This document shows positions 1-9,119 of a DNA stretch of 64,000 bases, one piece after another; positions within the stretch are counted from its first letter, which is position 1, and each line of letters starts with the position of its first letter. Made by a program: the position numbers and the translations under genes. Source of the DNA: Parvularculaceae bacterium (GTDB taxonomy: Bacteria; Pseudomonadota; Alphaproteobacteria; Caulobacterales; Parvularculaceae); assembly GCA_021776475.1 (NCBI GenBank), contig JAJFFV010000005.1:806001-870000 (forward strand), read 5' to 3'. The notes beneath the pieces were generated by a model. The model was not told the origin of the DNA, did no database searches, and saw only the letters and a list, made by a program, of their open reading frames with translations.

Positions 1-226
1 TCAGCCGCCTTGTAAAGCTGGTCGAGATCGCTTTCATGTCGGGCGCTGCCCACATGATCAACGGTATCGCCGGCAACAAAGCCAGTATCGCCAGTGGTGG
101 CACAAGAACACCAAGCGCTGTTGCGATAAACACATAGATGCCGAAAGCTCCCCAAATCGCCATGAGAAGCGCTGTCTGAAGGCATAAAGTGCCAAGCCGG
201 TGCCACGCCAGATAATGCATTATCAT
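1..226 (-). CDS. Hypothetical membrane protein, 5' part only
   Basis: An open frame on the minus strand starts with ATG at 226 (a second in-frame ATG is at 220) and runs off the left edge without a stop, giving 75 residues. After about 20 mixed residues it is strongly hydrophobic for some 35 residues (alanine, leucine, isoleucine, valine and proline rich), then turns polar near the edge with several charged residues. This suggests one or two membrane segments. No clear ribosome binding site precedes it. The divergent gene beginning at 323 leaves about 100 bases for promoters. I do not recognise the family. Confidence 0.45.
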   Translation of the reverse strand, partial: MIMHYLAWHRLGTLCLQTALLMAIWGAFGIYVFIATALGVLVPPLAILALLPAIPLIMWAAPDMKAISTSFTRRL

Positions 227-322
227 CGCAGCAAATCAGACAGACAATGAGATTTGGTTAACCGCTATTAAGTACGCTAGCATGGACGTTGCATGGTTCG
301 CTATTGCACAGGGAATAGGCGC

Positions 323-589
323 ATGGGTGGTTTGGCTTTTCTGATAATGCTCGGTGGGTTTGCCGTGCTGCTCTATTGGTACATCACCAATCTGGAGCGC
401 GGCAATGATGGGACGCTCGGTCTTCTTGGACTAAAATGCGAGGATACCCCGGCAGCAGCGCTGGGCCCAGGAGAGCGACGCTACGGCAAAAAATACTCCC
501 CCGCTGCCATCGATACGGGAGACGCCTCAGCCGAAGAGGCAAAATGGCACCCCAAAGAGCCTGGCAAAGCCTACAAACCTGTTGATTAA
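323..589 (+). CDS. Small membrane-anchored hypothetical protein
   Basis: This 88-residue protein has one N-terminal membrane segment (about residues 3-21, followed by YWYI) and then a soluble, charged tail rich in proline, lysine and glycine, including a GERRYGKKY stretch. I chose ATG 323 over the in-frame ATG at 293 because an AGGGA-like element lies about 8 bases before it and the extra N-terminus would put polar residues ahead of the membrane helix. The single-span topology suggests an inner-membrane protein with a small soluble domain on one side. The family is not recognised. It sits upstream of the glutamine cyclotransferase-like gene on the same strand, 80 bases away. Confidence 0.55.
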   Translation: MGGLAFLIMLGGFAVLLYWYITNLERGNDGTLGLLGLKCEDTPAAALGPGERRYGKKYSPAAIDTGDASAEEAKWHPKEPGKAYKPVD

Positions 590-669
590 GAACCTGTCAG
601 TTGGCGACAGGGCAGTATTTGGGGCATAGTGTTCTTGCTGACCCATGAACGAAGGCCTTGGTTTTTTGT

Positions 670-1452
670 ATGAAAATTTTGTCTGTTCTGTTTTTCGCCG
701 CCGGTTTTGCAATCTCCGGCTGCAGCGCAGCTGAGGCCGATGTGCCGGTCTATGACTATCAGGTGGTGAACACTTATCCACACGACGATGATGCCTACAC
801 GCAGGGTCTTATTTTTCTTGATGGATATTTATACGAGAGCACTGGTCTCAGAACATTCTCATCATTACGCAAAGTAGAACTTGAAACCGGTACGGTTGTT
901 CGGAGGGAGAGCCTGCCGGATGAATATTTCGGCGAAGGTATCGTTCAGTGGCAAGATCAGATTATCGGCCTCACCTGGCAAGCGGAGACCGGGTTCGTCT
1001 TTGGCCTTAACGATTTCGACGTGAAGAAGACTTTTTCCTATACGGGAGAGGGATGGGGTCTAACACGCGATGACGCCCATATCTATATGAGTGATGGTAC
1101 CGCTGAGATACGCATTATCGATCCAACCTCGCTGATGGAAACAGATCGCTTCACAGTCACGTTCAATGGCAAACCCGTCCGAAACCTGAATGAACTTGAG
1201 TGGGTGGCAGGTGAGATCTTCGCTAATATCTATCAAACTGACTTAATTGCCAGAATCAACCCTGCATCTGGCAAGGTAACAGGTGTGATTGACTTGTCGG
1301 CACTGTTACCGAGTGAGGATATCCGGCCAAGACACACGAATGTCCTAAATGGCATTGCCTATGATGCCAAATCAGACCGCTTATTTGTGACCGGTAAGAA
1401 TTGGCCAAAACTGTTTGAGATCAAATTGGTTCAACGAAAAATAGATCCGTAG
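670..1452 (+). CDS. Glutaminyl-peptide cyclotransferase-like lipoprotein
   Basis: The protein resembles the plant/bacterial-type glutamine cyclotransferase family (five-bladed beta-propeller), which converts N-terminal glutamine to pyroglutamate. The segment with YTQGL and FLDGYLYESTG near residues 45-65 is typical of this family, and repeated beta-rich blades follow. The N-terminus from ATG 670 is a lipoprotein signal with lipobox ISGC at about residues 15-18, so the protein should be exported and lipid-anchored. The in-frame codon at 658 would only add four residues. The length of 260 residues fits the family. Substrates in this organism are unknown. The next gene (hemY) converges on it. 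Confidence 0.8.
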   Translation: MKILSVLFFAAGFAISGCSAAEADVPVYDYQVVNTYPHDDDAYTQGLIFLDGYLYESTGLRTFSSLRKVELETGTVVRRESLPDEYFGEGIVQWQDQIIGLTWQAETGFVFGLNDFDVKKTFSYTGEGWGLTRDDAHIYMSDGTAEIRIIDPTSLMETDRFTVTFNGKPVRNLNELEWVAGEIFANIYQTDLIARINPASGKVTGVIDLSALLPSEDIRPRHTNVLNGIAYDAKSDRLFVTGKNWPKLFEIKLVQRKIDP

Positions 1453-1463
1453 CAAGAATGTTG

Positions 1464-3008
1464 TCAGGTTCTTGTTGGCTCCTTGGGCAAACCCGTAACG
1501 ATCGCGTCTGGCGGGAGCCGGGCCGCTGCCTCATGGTCGCTGTCATCTTGTAGTTTCTCAGGCGTTTCTGTTTCTGTCACAACCTGGAGACCTTCCATGT
1601 CCTCATTCAGCGTTTCTTCGCGTGCCTCTTCAATCTGCTGTTCTGGTTCTGGTTCTGGTTCTGATGCCGGAGGCGGTGCTGTTAGCAGGCGAATTTCTTC
1701 GCCCGAAAGTGCACCTGATATCTCTTCAAGGGGTGGCGGGGCCAAGCGATCATGGTCACCATACTCAACGATAAGCCGGCGCCAGCCATCTGTTGTAAAA
1801 TGGAATTCACCATCTGCGCCTGGTACAGGCTCCAGCGGCGCCGCCGCTGCCTTTGCAAACCAGGGCCGGGCCTGTTCTTCTCCATGAAGGCCGCGCATGG
1901 TCTCAGCCATGGCCGTGAAGGCGCGCGCGGTTGGGTTGCGCTGCAACAATGGCTCAAGAAGCGACCGTGCGCTTTCCCATTCCTCCAAAAGAATGTGTTG
2001 CTGAGCCTTCAGTAACTGGCTTTCGTCCCGTTCAGGCGCCTTTGCCGCCAACCGCATCAATCGTTCGGCTTTTTTAGATAAACTCTCATCCTTATACAGA
2101 TTTTTATATGATTTGACGATGGCTGGGTGAGGCGAGGCCATCCATGCCTGTTCCAAAATACGCGCCGCCCTGCTCATGTTGCCCTTGACCGCTTCAAGAT
2201 GACAGGCAAGTGTTGCAGCGGGAGAGAAACCGGCTGCCTGCTTCAACGCTGCCCGGACGTCCCTTAATGCCTCTTCGTTGTCACCAGCGTTCGCCGCTGC
2301 ATAGGCTCGGGCGGTCAAAAGTGCCGCCTCTTTGCGCTTCACGTGTTCACCCTCGGCAAGGCCGTTGCGGCTTGCCATCTGGAGAGCTTCCTTCGCTTCA
2401 CCCCAAGCGCCTCGCTCAATACTCAGTTGATATACCGACTCAAATGCCCAGCGTGCATTGGGGCGCAGCTTAAAGGCTCGATCGGCAAACCCTTTCGCCG
2501 CTTTGGCATCGCCCGCAGCCAGCGCCTGCAAATACAGTCCGCGCAGACCCAGAAACTCTGTCTCCGGCGCATCGAGCATCGCGGAGAAGCTTTGCTCCGC
2601 CGTTTGTTCGTCACCCGCCAGCTGCGCGGCCTGCGCCGTCAGCAACCGCGTTAGCGCCGGCTCATCAAGTTGGCGCTGAGCTATGCGTGCGTGACGCCGT
2701 GCATCCTCGGGGTCGCCCGCAGCGACAGCTTCAAGACCGCGGGTCAGTGCAATCATGCCCCGATTGCGCTGGCCCGCAACGCGGCGGGCATTGAGCTTGT
2801 CGGGCAGGCGCATCAAGTAGCTGAGAAGCCACACCAGGCTGCCAAATAAACAAAGAGCAATCAGTACAAATATTAATGCAATATCTACCGGCACGTTTAT
2901 CGCATAACCCGCGGCACGGGCATCGATCGAGCCCTCAAGACCGAGGAACAGCGTAATCGCCGCAGCAAGGCCGGTGATCACAAGAAGGTAGATAAAAAGA
3001 CGGATCAT
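1464..3008 (-). CDS. hemY: HemY-like inner-membrane TPR protein
   Basis: This matches the HemY_N/TPR family encoded beside haem genes in proteobacteria. Two membrane segments lie at residues about 3-22 and 42-66, followed by a long helical tetratricopeptide-like region, with an acidic, proline- and glutamate-rich tail from about residue 430. The family name is historical: it is not the oxygen-dependent protoporphyrinogen oxidase, and its role in haem biosynthesis is indirect or unclear. I chose ATG 3008 because AAGGA precedes it; the open frame extends to 3083 but the extra residues overlap the upstream gene's end. It is last in the leftward hemC-hemD-mitofilin-hemY group. Confidence 0.85.
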   Translation of the reverse strand: MIRLFIYLLVITGLAAAITLFLGLEGSIDARAAGYAINVPVDIALIFVLIALCLFGSLVWLLSYLMRLPDKLNARRVAGQRNRGMIALTRGLEAVAAGDPEDARRHARIAQRQLDEPALTRLLTAQAAQLAGDEQTAEQSFSAMLDAPETEFLGLRGLYLQALAAGDAKAAKGFADRAFKLRPNARWAFESVYQLSIERGAWGEAKEALQMASRNGLAEGEHVKRKEAALLTARAYAAANAGDNEEALRDVRAALKQAAGFSPAATLACHLEAVKGNMSRAARILEQAWMASPHPAIVKSYKNLYKDESLSKKAERLMRLAAKAPERDESQLLKAQQHILLEEWESARSLLEPLLQRNPTARAFTAMAETMRGLHGEEQARPWFAKAAAAPLEPVPGADGEFHFTTDGWRRLIVEYGDHDRLAPPPLEEISGALSGEEIRLLTAPPPASEPEPEPEQQIEEAREETLNEDMEGLQVVTETETPEKLQDDSDHEAAARLPPDAIVTGLPKEPTRT

Positions 3009-3048
3009 GCGCGCTCGTTCCTTACGGATCAGCCTTGAGCCGACATTA

Positions 3049-4602
3049 TCACAATGTCGCCAGAATACGATTGCTGACGTCATCCAAAAGCTGATCAGCT
3101 GTGACCAAAGATCGGGCCTGTGCCATCCAGTCAGTCATGGCGCGCGCGGCTTCGCCCTCAAGGCCGCCAAGCTCCTTCAGGCAGGCGTAAAGGTCACCTT
3201 CTTCGAGGCTGACTTCAGCTCGGGAAATGATGGCGGACGGATTGTCCCCTTCGACCAGGCCAACCCTGCGCACGCTGAAAAGGCCGCTGAGATTAGCGGC
3301 GAGTTTTGCCAGTGGCCCCTCGGCATCACCCCTTTTCGCTGCAGCAAGAGCTTTGCGGGCCGCATCAGCATACCCTAGACGCAGTGAGCTCAGGTTAGGT
3401 AGACCGGTTTCAGCAAATGGTCTTAAATCGCGGATGCCGGCCGTGCCGGGAGCCAATTGTTCGAGAACACGCAGCTGCTCTGCGAATGGTCGTCCCGATG
3501 CCATTTGGCGTTGCAGGTTTGTCACGGCGAGCGACAAGGCAGCTTGCTTTGTCGCCGCCGCGACATCACGCCTTTGAAGGGTGTTAAGCCGCGCTTCCAG
3601 TTGTTCTGCACGTTTGTCTTGTTCGGCGAGAGCGGTGCCCAGTTCCTGGCGAAGTTGATCGATTTCCTCACCCTGACGGGTCAATTGACGTTTATCTGCC
3701 GCAACTTCGGCCATCAAATCCGCCTTGACGTCATCTTTGATCGTTTCTAGCTGGCCCGCCAATACCGCATCCGAGCTGATAACTTTAGCTGCAGTGGCTG
3801 CAGTGGCTTGAGCTGCCTCCGGCAAAGCCGCTTGTGAGGTCTCGCCCGCCGCCGCAAGCACGCCCGGATCAGCGGTAATGGTTGCAATCTCGGCAGGGCC
3901 TTCTTCGACCAACGACAAAACGCCAGTATCCTCCCTCAACGCAGTATCGGCACTCCGGTCATTATCGGCACTCCAGTCATTGTCCGCAGCCGTTTGGGGC
4001 AGGCTCGCCCGGACCTCGCGGCGCTGCCTGGCACGTTCGATCGCCGCCAGCCGACGCTGCTCTGCCGGGGCGCCATTTGCTTTGGGTGGCCCTTGTTCAG
4101 CTTCATCGTCGAGTGTGCTGGTGATGGTATTATTTTCCCCATCATCGGCAACTTCCAGAGGGGTGTTGGGGGTTGCATCAGCCACGTCGTCAGCGCTGAG
4201 GTCGGCAGATTGGCGTCTGCTTTCACTTATTTCTGCGGCCGTCGTATTTTCAACTTTATCAGCGATCGTTGCTTCGCTGCCCGACAGGTGATCCGCCGCC
4301 TGTTTAGTTTGCCGGACTTGATTTTCCGCGATCGCCTCTGCGGCAGGCCGATCAGCGGCACCCTGATTAAGGAACACAATGATCAGCAGAACTGCCATCA
4401 CACCCATCAAGATGACCCCGACTGAGCTCAGATTAGGTGGCTTCTTTTCGGGCGAAACATTACCTTCTGTCGATACCGTTTCGGAATCCAGATGAACTGT
4501 TTCGTGACCCGAACTTTGCTCGCCAGTGTCGATAATCTCAACCTCAACTTGTTCTGGATGATCGTCACCATTGTCTTGTTCGGGGGTCTCTGAACTGGTC
4601 AT
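3049..4602 (-). CDS. Alphaproteobacterial mitofilin (Mic60-like) membrane protein
   Basis: Architecture is typical of bacterial mitofilin: an acidic, disordered cytoplasmic N-terminus (about 1-60), one membrane helix near residues 64-80, a long low-complexity acidic linker, a coiled coil about residues 270-350, and a C-terminal helical mitofilin-signature-like region ending in a hydrophobic tail. Mic60 homologues shape intracytoplasmic or inner membranes in alphaproteobacteria and are typically encoded between hemD and hemY, as here. ATG 4602 follows GAGAG. The gene lies 34 bases after hemD and 40 bases before hemY, so co-transcription is likely. The assignment rests on architecture and position more than on any single motif. 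Confidence 0.8.
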   Translation of the reverse strand: MTSSETPEQDNGDDHPEQVEVEIIDTGEQSSGHETVHLDSETVSTEGNVSPEKKPPNLSSVGVILMGVMAVLLIIVFLNQGAADRPAAEAIAENQVRQTKQAADHLSGSEATIADKVENTTAAEISESRRQSADLSADDVADATPNTPLEVADDGENNTITSTLDDEAEQGPPKANGAPAEQRRLAAIERARQRREVRASLPQTAADNDWSADNDRSADTALREDTGVLSLVEEGPAEIATITADPGVLAAAGETSQAALPEAAQATAATAAKVISSDAVLAGQLETIKDDVKADLMAEVAADKRQLTRQGEEIDQLRQELGTALAEQDKRAEQLEARLNTLQRRDVAAATKQAALSLAVTNLQRQMASGRPFAEQLRVLEQLAPGTAGIRDLRPFAETGLPNLSSLRLGYADAARKALAAAKRGDAEGPLAKLAANLSGLFSVRRVGLVEGDNPSAIISRAEVSLEEGDLYACLKELGGLEGEAARAMTDWMAQARSLVTADQLLDDVSNRILATL

Positions 4603-4636
4603 CAATCTCTCTTTGATAGATGCGGTACGCTTTTGC

Positions 4637-5347
4637 TTATGTCTGAGCCGTCAATAAAATGTCAATCATCGCGGACTGATCCGGCCGCTCAGCGACGCTT
4701 ATGTGGGATGCCCCGGCGTTTTTGAAAAGGCCAGCAATCGCCTGGCTGAGACATATCAGCTGCAACCTTGTTAGTGCGCCAAGCAACCGATGCTTTCCCA
4801 GAAGGGAGAGAAACAGGTTGGCGGATCGCTGGGAGAAAAAAGTCGCGGCGGTAATCTCATCGTCTCTAAGCTGCTGCTGAACCTTGGATGGCAAAGTCGC
4901 GATCTGATGTGCCTCGTAAAGCACCGCCAACCGGCATTGCCGGTTTTTCTCCTTCAACAAATCCTGCAGGTCACCAGCCCGGTGGGCGCCGGCGATATGC
5001 AAAATGACAGCGTTATCGTCCGTGCAAGACACGATTAGATCGGCCATACTTTCAACCGAGCTATCAGCCACGCCGGCAAGCAGAATTTTTTCACCTGCCA
5101 GCGCTGTTGCGGTGACCGGCCCAACCGCAAAGGCGGGCCATACCCGGCCATCAATGCAGCTCGACATCGCCCGAACACCATTCGCCGATGTGAATGCGAG
5201 GTGCGTGACATCTTCGGTATCCAGAACCGGTGCGGGGTCAAACTGAATATCAATGACCGGTGCCAAAACCGGGGTCATACCATGCTTTGTGAGTAATCTG
5301 CCAAAGTGAGAGGCGTCGGGTTCAGGCCTGGTGATGAGGACCTTCAC
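4637..5347 (-). CDS. hemD: Uroporphyrinogen-III synthase
   Basis: HemD closes and rearranges hydroxymethylbilane into uroporphyrinogen III, the step after HemC. The 236-residue protein begins with the family's VLITRPEPDA pattern and has the second-domain features FFSQRSANLF and a C-terminal SVAERPDQ-like segment. Sequence conservation in this family is low, so position helps. The start is GTG at 5347, and its GTGA overlaps the hemC stop, implying translational coupling. The mitofilin gene follows 34 bases downstream. Confidence 0.92.
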   Translation of the reverse strand: MKVLITRPEPDASHFGRLLTKHGMTPVLAPVIDIQFDPAPVLDTEDVTHLAFTSANGVRAMSSCIDGRVWPAFAVGPVTATALAGEKILLAGVADSSVESMADLIVSCTDDNAVILHIAGAHRAGDLQDLLKEKNRQCRLAVLYEAHQIATLPSKVQQQLRDDEITAATFFSQRSANLFLSLLGKHRLLGALTRLQLICLSQAIAGLFKNAGASHISVAERPDQSAMIDILLTAQT

Positions 5348-6321
5348 GCGGCCCTGACCAGTTTTTGGATTGAAGCTGGCGCAGCATTGTAAATGCTTTC
5401 AGCGATTTTGATGCCGAACTCGGCCGCTTTTTCAAGGCGTTCCTCGGTTGTGTCCGTCCCCAAGGTCAAAGCCTCTGACAGACTGAGCGCCTCTTGCCCG
5501 TCGAGTGACAAAAGCTGCGCGCGAAAAAAAAGCCGCTTCCCTTCGAGGGTCGCAAGGCCCGCAATCGGGGTCTGGCAGGATCCGTCAAGATGCGTCAAAA
5601 ATGCTCGCTCGGTTGCACTGGTGAGGCCTGTGATGGCGCAAGCCAGCGCCTTTGTCACCAGGTGAAGACGGGAATCATCTGACCGCATTTGGACGCACAG
5701 AACGCCCTGAGAGACCGCCGGCAACATTTCTTCCGGTTCCAAAACGGTTCTTCTAATTTCTGATTTATTCAACCGTTTCAGCCCAGCTTCCGCAAGCAAC
5801 ATTGCGTCAACTTCACCAGCCTCGAGCTTTTGCAGCCGGCTCCCGACATTGCCGCGCAACGGCACAATTTTGAGATCGGGCCGCCGGTTTAAGACCTGGG
5901 CGCGCCGGCGCACCGATGAGGTACCAAACACCGAACCCTTCGGCAGTTCCCATGGTAGGCCTGCAATATCACAGACAAAAGCGTCGCGCGGATCTTCACG
6001 GGTGGGAATAGCTGCAATCACAAGGCCATCAGGCATCTGCGCTGGCATGTCTTTCATGGAATGAATGGCAATGTCCGCCTCCCCATGCAGCAATGCCCAT
6101 TCGATTTCCTTGGTAAAAAGCCCCTTGCCACCGATCTTCGCCAAAGATCCGGAAAGCTCCCTATCACCTTGAGTAATAAATGTTTTGATATTCAAACGAT
6201 CATTAATTTCACTGTTCGATAACCCAAATGCTTGCCCAAGCATGGCGCGGACCATGACAGCCTGGTGGACCGCTAAAGGCGATTTTCGGGAAGCGAGGGT
6301 GAACGAGAATTCAGAAGACAT
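5344..6321 (-). CDS. hemC: Hydroxymethylbilane synthase (porphobilinogen deaminase)
   Basis: HemC polymerises four porphobilinogens to hydroxymethylbilane using a dipyrromethane cofactor bound to a cysteine. The 325-residue protein shows the N-terminal SRKSPLAVHQA pattern, GKGLFTKEIE, HSMKDMPA, the FGTSSVRRRAQ segment with substrate-binding arginines, and LDGSCQTPIA with the cofactor cysteine near residue 250. It is first in the leftward haem group and is read divergently from tsaD, with 130 bases between them for two promoters. Confidence 0.96.
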   Translation of the reverse strand: MSSEFSFTLASRKSPLAVHQAVMVRAMLGQAFGLSNSEINDRLNIKTFITQGDRELSGSLAKIGGKGLFTKEIEWALLHGEADIAIHSMKDMPAQMPDGLVIAAIPTREDPRDAFVCDIAGLPWELPKGSVFGTSSVRRRAQVLNRRPDLKIVPLRGNVGSRLQKLEAGEVDAMLLAEAGLKRLNKSEIRRTVLEPEEMLPAVSQGVLCVQMRSDDSRLHLVTKALACAITGLTSATERAFLTHLDGSCQTPIAGLATLEGKRLFFRAQLLSLDGQEALSLSEALTLGTDTTEERLEKAAEFGIKIAESIYNAAPASIQKLVRAA

Positions 6322-6451
6322 AAGCTGGACAAGACACTCCTAAGCGATGACAAAGGCCGCCATCCTGCCAGCGTGGAACGCTCCCGCGTCAGGCGTTGGC
6401 AGACCCTTAGCGGGTTTGATCTTAAAAAAAAAGAGTTCGGAAAGGTAAAAC

Positions 6452-7540
6452 ATGCCGACAGCTATCACCATGCTTGGGATAGAGACGAGTTGCGACGAAA
6501 CAGCCGCCGCCGTTGTTCGCCGGCACCCGGACGGGGATGTGGAGATCCTTTCTAATATTATTTACAGCCAACACGAGGAGCATGCCGGATATGGCGGTGT
6601 GGTACCAGAGTTGGCTGCCCGATCGCATCTTGAGCTGGCAGATGGTATTGTCTCCCGGGCCCTTATGGACGCCGGTATGGCCAATCGATTGGCGCTCGAT
6701 GGTGTCGCCGCGACCGCGGGGCCTGGTCTGATCGGCGGGGTGATGGTCGGGATGATGACAGCAAAGGCAGTAGCGCTCGCCCATGATATTCCGTTCATTC
6801 CGATCAACCATCTGGAAGGCCATGCTTTGTCGGTACTGCTGACCGAGAACTTGGCATTCCCCTACCTTCTATTGCTGATTTCGGGCGGCCATACTCAACT
6901 GCTGCACGTAAATGGCGTGGGACAGTATAGTAGAATTGGCACCACCATCGACGATGCGGTTGGAGAGGCGTTCGATAAAACTGCGAAGCTTCTGGGTCTT
7001 GGTCAGCCGGGCGGCCCGTATTTGGAGGACGCCGCACAAACGGGCGATGCCAACCGGTTTCCCCTGCCACGGCCATTGCGTGGTCGAACAACATGTGACT
7101 TTTCATTCTCTGGCTTGAAGACTGCGGTGCGCATGCAGGCCGAAAAACACCTACCCCTGACGCAACGGGACAGAGCTGATCTGGCGGCTTCATTTCAAAC
7201 CGCGGCAGCCCAACATCTCGCCATCAAAACAAAGCGCGCCATGGACCAAACCAAGTCCGGTCGGTTGGTGCTGGCCGGCGGTGTCGCTGCCAATCAGACG
7301 GTACGGAATACATTGTCCGAACAAGCCGAAAGCGAAGGCTGGAGGCTCATTGTTCCGCCAGCGAAATATTGTACTGATAATGGCGCGATGATCGCGTTGG
7401 CCGGCGCTGAAAGAGTGTTTTGCGTTGGCGTGCCGGATCAACGTTCGGCCCTGCAACTTGGCCCCAGGGCACGCTGGCCACTTGATGACAACCCTCGTGG
7501 TGTGCGTTATGGCAGCGGGAAAAAGGGGCCAAAAACATGA
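6452..7540 (+). CDS. tsaD: tRNA N6-adenosine threonylcarbamoyltransferase
   Basis: TsaD transfers threonylcarbamoyl to A37 of ANN-decoding tRNAs together with TsaB and TsaE. The 362-residue protein carries GIETSCDETA at the N-terminus, the metal-binding NHLEGH motif near residue 125, ISGGHTQL, and a conserved C-terminal CTDNGAMIA region. ATG 6452 follows GGAAAGG. The stop overlaps the gpsA start as ATGA, so the two are translationally coupled. The divergent tsaD/hemC arrangement is common in alphaproteobacteria. Confidence 0.96.
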   Translation: MPTAITMLGIETSCDETAAAVVRRHPDGDVEILSNIIYSQHEEHAGYGGVVPELAARSHLELADGIVSRALMDAGMANRLALDGVAATAGPGLIGGVMVGMMTAKAVALAHDIPFIPINHLEGHALSVLLTENLAFPYLLLLISGGHTQLLHVNGVGQYSRIGTTIDDAVGEAFDKTAKLLGLGQPGGPYLEDAAQTGDANRFPLPRPLRGRTTCDFSFSGLKTAVRMQAEKHLPLTQRDRADLAASFQTAAAQHLAIKTKRAMDQTKSGRLVLAGGVAANQTVRNTLSEQAESEGWRLIVPPAKYCTDNGAMIALAGAERVFCVGVPDQRSALQLGPRARWPLDDNPRGVRYGSGKKGPKT

Positions 7541-8544
7541 GTGCTGAACCAGCTTTTTCATCGGTGATGGTCGTCGGAGGCGGTGCCTGGGGCACCGCGC
7601 TGGCAAGCCTGACCGCGCGATCAGGGATCAAAACTATCCTCTGGGCCCGCGAAGAAAGCGTCGTCTCGAGTATCAATTCTTCGCACGTCAACGAGCCGTT
7701 CCTGCCGGGTATCACCTTACCGGGTAGTTTGCTCGCCACAAGCGACCTCGGCCAGGCCAGCGAAAAAGCAGCGCTGGTGTTTGTTGTACCTGCGCAATTC
7801 GCCCGCACAATCCTGGCAGAAATGAACCAGTTAATTGGTATGACTTCTGTACCGGTCGCTTTGTGTTCGAAAGGTATCGAAAGAGACACCGGTAAACTGA
7901 TGTCACAGGTCATCAACGAGGTATGGCCGAGCGCAATTCCGGCAGTTTTGTCGGGCCCGAGCTTCGCTGCTGATGTGGCAAACGGCCTCCCGACGGCTGT
8001 CACTCTTGCCTGCGAAAACGAGGTCATTGGCAAGCAATGGCTAGAAACTATCGGTTGTCCGCATTTCCGCCCCTACCTGTCTGATGACCTTGTCGGGGCA
8101 GAGCTCGGCGGGGCTGTCAAAAATGTCCTCGCGATTGCCTGCGGTATTGTCGAGGGCAAGGGGCTCGGGGAAAGCGCCCGGGCAGCGCTGATGGCTCGAG
8201 GATTTGCTGAATTTCAACGTCTGGGTGTTGCCCTTGGTGCCCAGCCTCAGACAATGGCGGGACTGTCAGGCCTGGGCGATCTGATCTTGACGTGTTCGTC
8301 GCGCCAATCACGTAACATGTCGCTCGGTCTCGAGATCGGCCAGGGACGGCTCGTCAGCGACGTCCTGCGCGAACGCAAAACGGTGAGTGAAGGAGCGGCG
8401 ACGGCCGAACCGGTGATGAAACTCGCGCGCGCAAATGGGGTTGAAATGCCGATCTGCAGCGCAATTGCCGATATTGTCGCCGAATCCACCGATGTTGACA
8501 GCGCAATGCAGGCGCTCCTCACACGGCCCTTACGCGAAGAATAA
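7537..8544 (+). CDS. gpsA: Glycerol-3-phosphate dehydrogenase [NAD(P)+]
   Basis: GpsA reduces dihydroxyacetone phosphate to sn-glycerol-3-phosphate, the backbone for phospholipids. Visible are the Rossmann dinucleotide motif GGGAWGTALA at residues about 8-17, LSGPSFA, the ELGGAVKN segment with the catalytic lysine near residue 190, and GLSGLGDLILTC. The 335-residue length is normal. It overlaps tsaD by four bases. A leftward hypothetical gene converges on it 53 bases downstream. Confidence 0.96.
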   Translation: MSAEPAFSSVMVVGGGAWGTALASLTARSGIKTILWAREESVVSSINSSHVNEPFLPGITLPGSLLATSDLGQASEKAALVFVVPAQFARTILAEMNQLIGMTSVPVALCSKGIERDTGKLMSQVINEVWPSAIPAVLSGPSFAADVANGLPTAVTLACENEVIGKQWLETIGCPHFRPYLSDDLVGAELGGAVKNVLAIACGIVEGKGLGESARAALMARGFAEFQRLGVALGAQPQTMAGLSGLGDLILTCSSRQSRNMSLGLEIGQGRLVSDVLRERKTVSEGAATAEPVMKLARANGVEMPICSAIADIVAESTDVDSAMQALLTRPLREE

Positions 8545-8597
8545 TCAGTAATTTGAGGCTAGAGATCTCTCGGAAAATCAATTCACATCCGAAATGA

Positions 8598-9008
8598 TCA
8601 ACGAATATTAAGCCGCTTGAGGTAGAATGCGCATTTTCGCTGCGTCCTCAAACTGGCTTCTCCGCTGGCCCAGCCTTCGGTCCAGGCAGTGCCGCCCTGC
8701 ATACCAACCGCACTGCGGCAGGCAGAATATCCCGCTTTGTAGTGGATGGAATCGTCAATGCTGTACAAAACGTCCGCTTTGACGTTGCCGTACTCACTAC
8801 CGTCCTGATACCCACTTTCATAGCAGGTACACATGTCGTCACCATAGTCGCCGGTAAAAATCCCCAAATTCGCCTCACCGTCCCGTGAAACGAGCCGTGA
8901 ATCTGCGCTGCCAAGCGAAGGTATGCCGCTCTGAAACATCGCGAAAGACGCTGCCGCGACAACCGCAAGCAGTAACACACCGCCGAAAATTGCTTCGATT
9001 TTGGTCAT
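8598..9008 (-). CDS. Hypothetical single-span, cysteine-containing exported protein
   Basis: The 136-residue protein has one N-terminal membrane segment (residues about 7-26), then a soluble, probably periplasmic domain with four cysteines, two in DMCTCYESGY, one in YSACRS and one in RKCAF, plus several aromatic residues. The cysteine spacing suggests disulfides. ATG 9008 follows GGGGA; the 24-residue upstream extension has no signal. A TTAACCAT element lies about 40 bases upstream. I do not recognise the family. Confidence 0.6.
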   Translation of the reverse strand: MTKIEAIFGGVLLLAVVAAASFAMFQSGIPSLGSADSRLVSRDGEANLGIFTGDYGDDMCTCYESGYQDGSEYGNVKADVLYSIDDSIHYKAGYSACRSAVGMQGGTAWTEGWASGEASLRTQRKCAFYLKRLNIR

Positions 9009-9119
9009 GACGTGATCCCCAAATAACACGCAACGAAAGTCGTTAACCATTAGGGTAGCGCGAACTGTCCTCGCCGCCAAGGGGAAAGGTTAATATCGCC
9101 CTATCGTGAAGGAAAGACC

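Noticed and set aside
258-271. CtrA-like TTAA-N6-TTAA
   Set aside because: Spacing is six, not the seven of the consensus, and no second site or cell-cycle gene is near.
774-782. Perfect DnaA box TTATCCACA
   Set aside because: It lies alone inside the glutamine cyclotransferase gene; about one perfect box is expected by chance in this window, and the origin context is 32 kb away.
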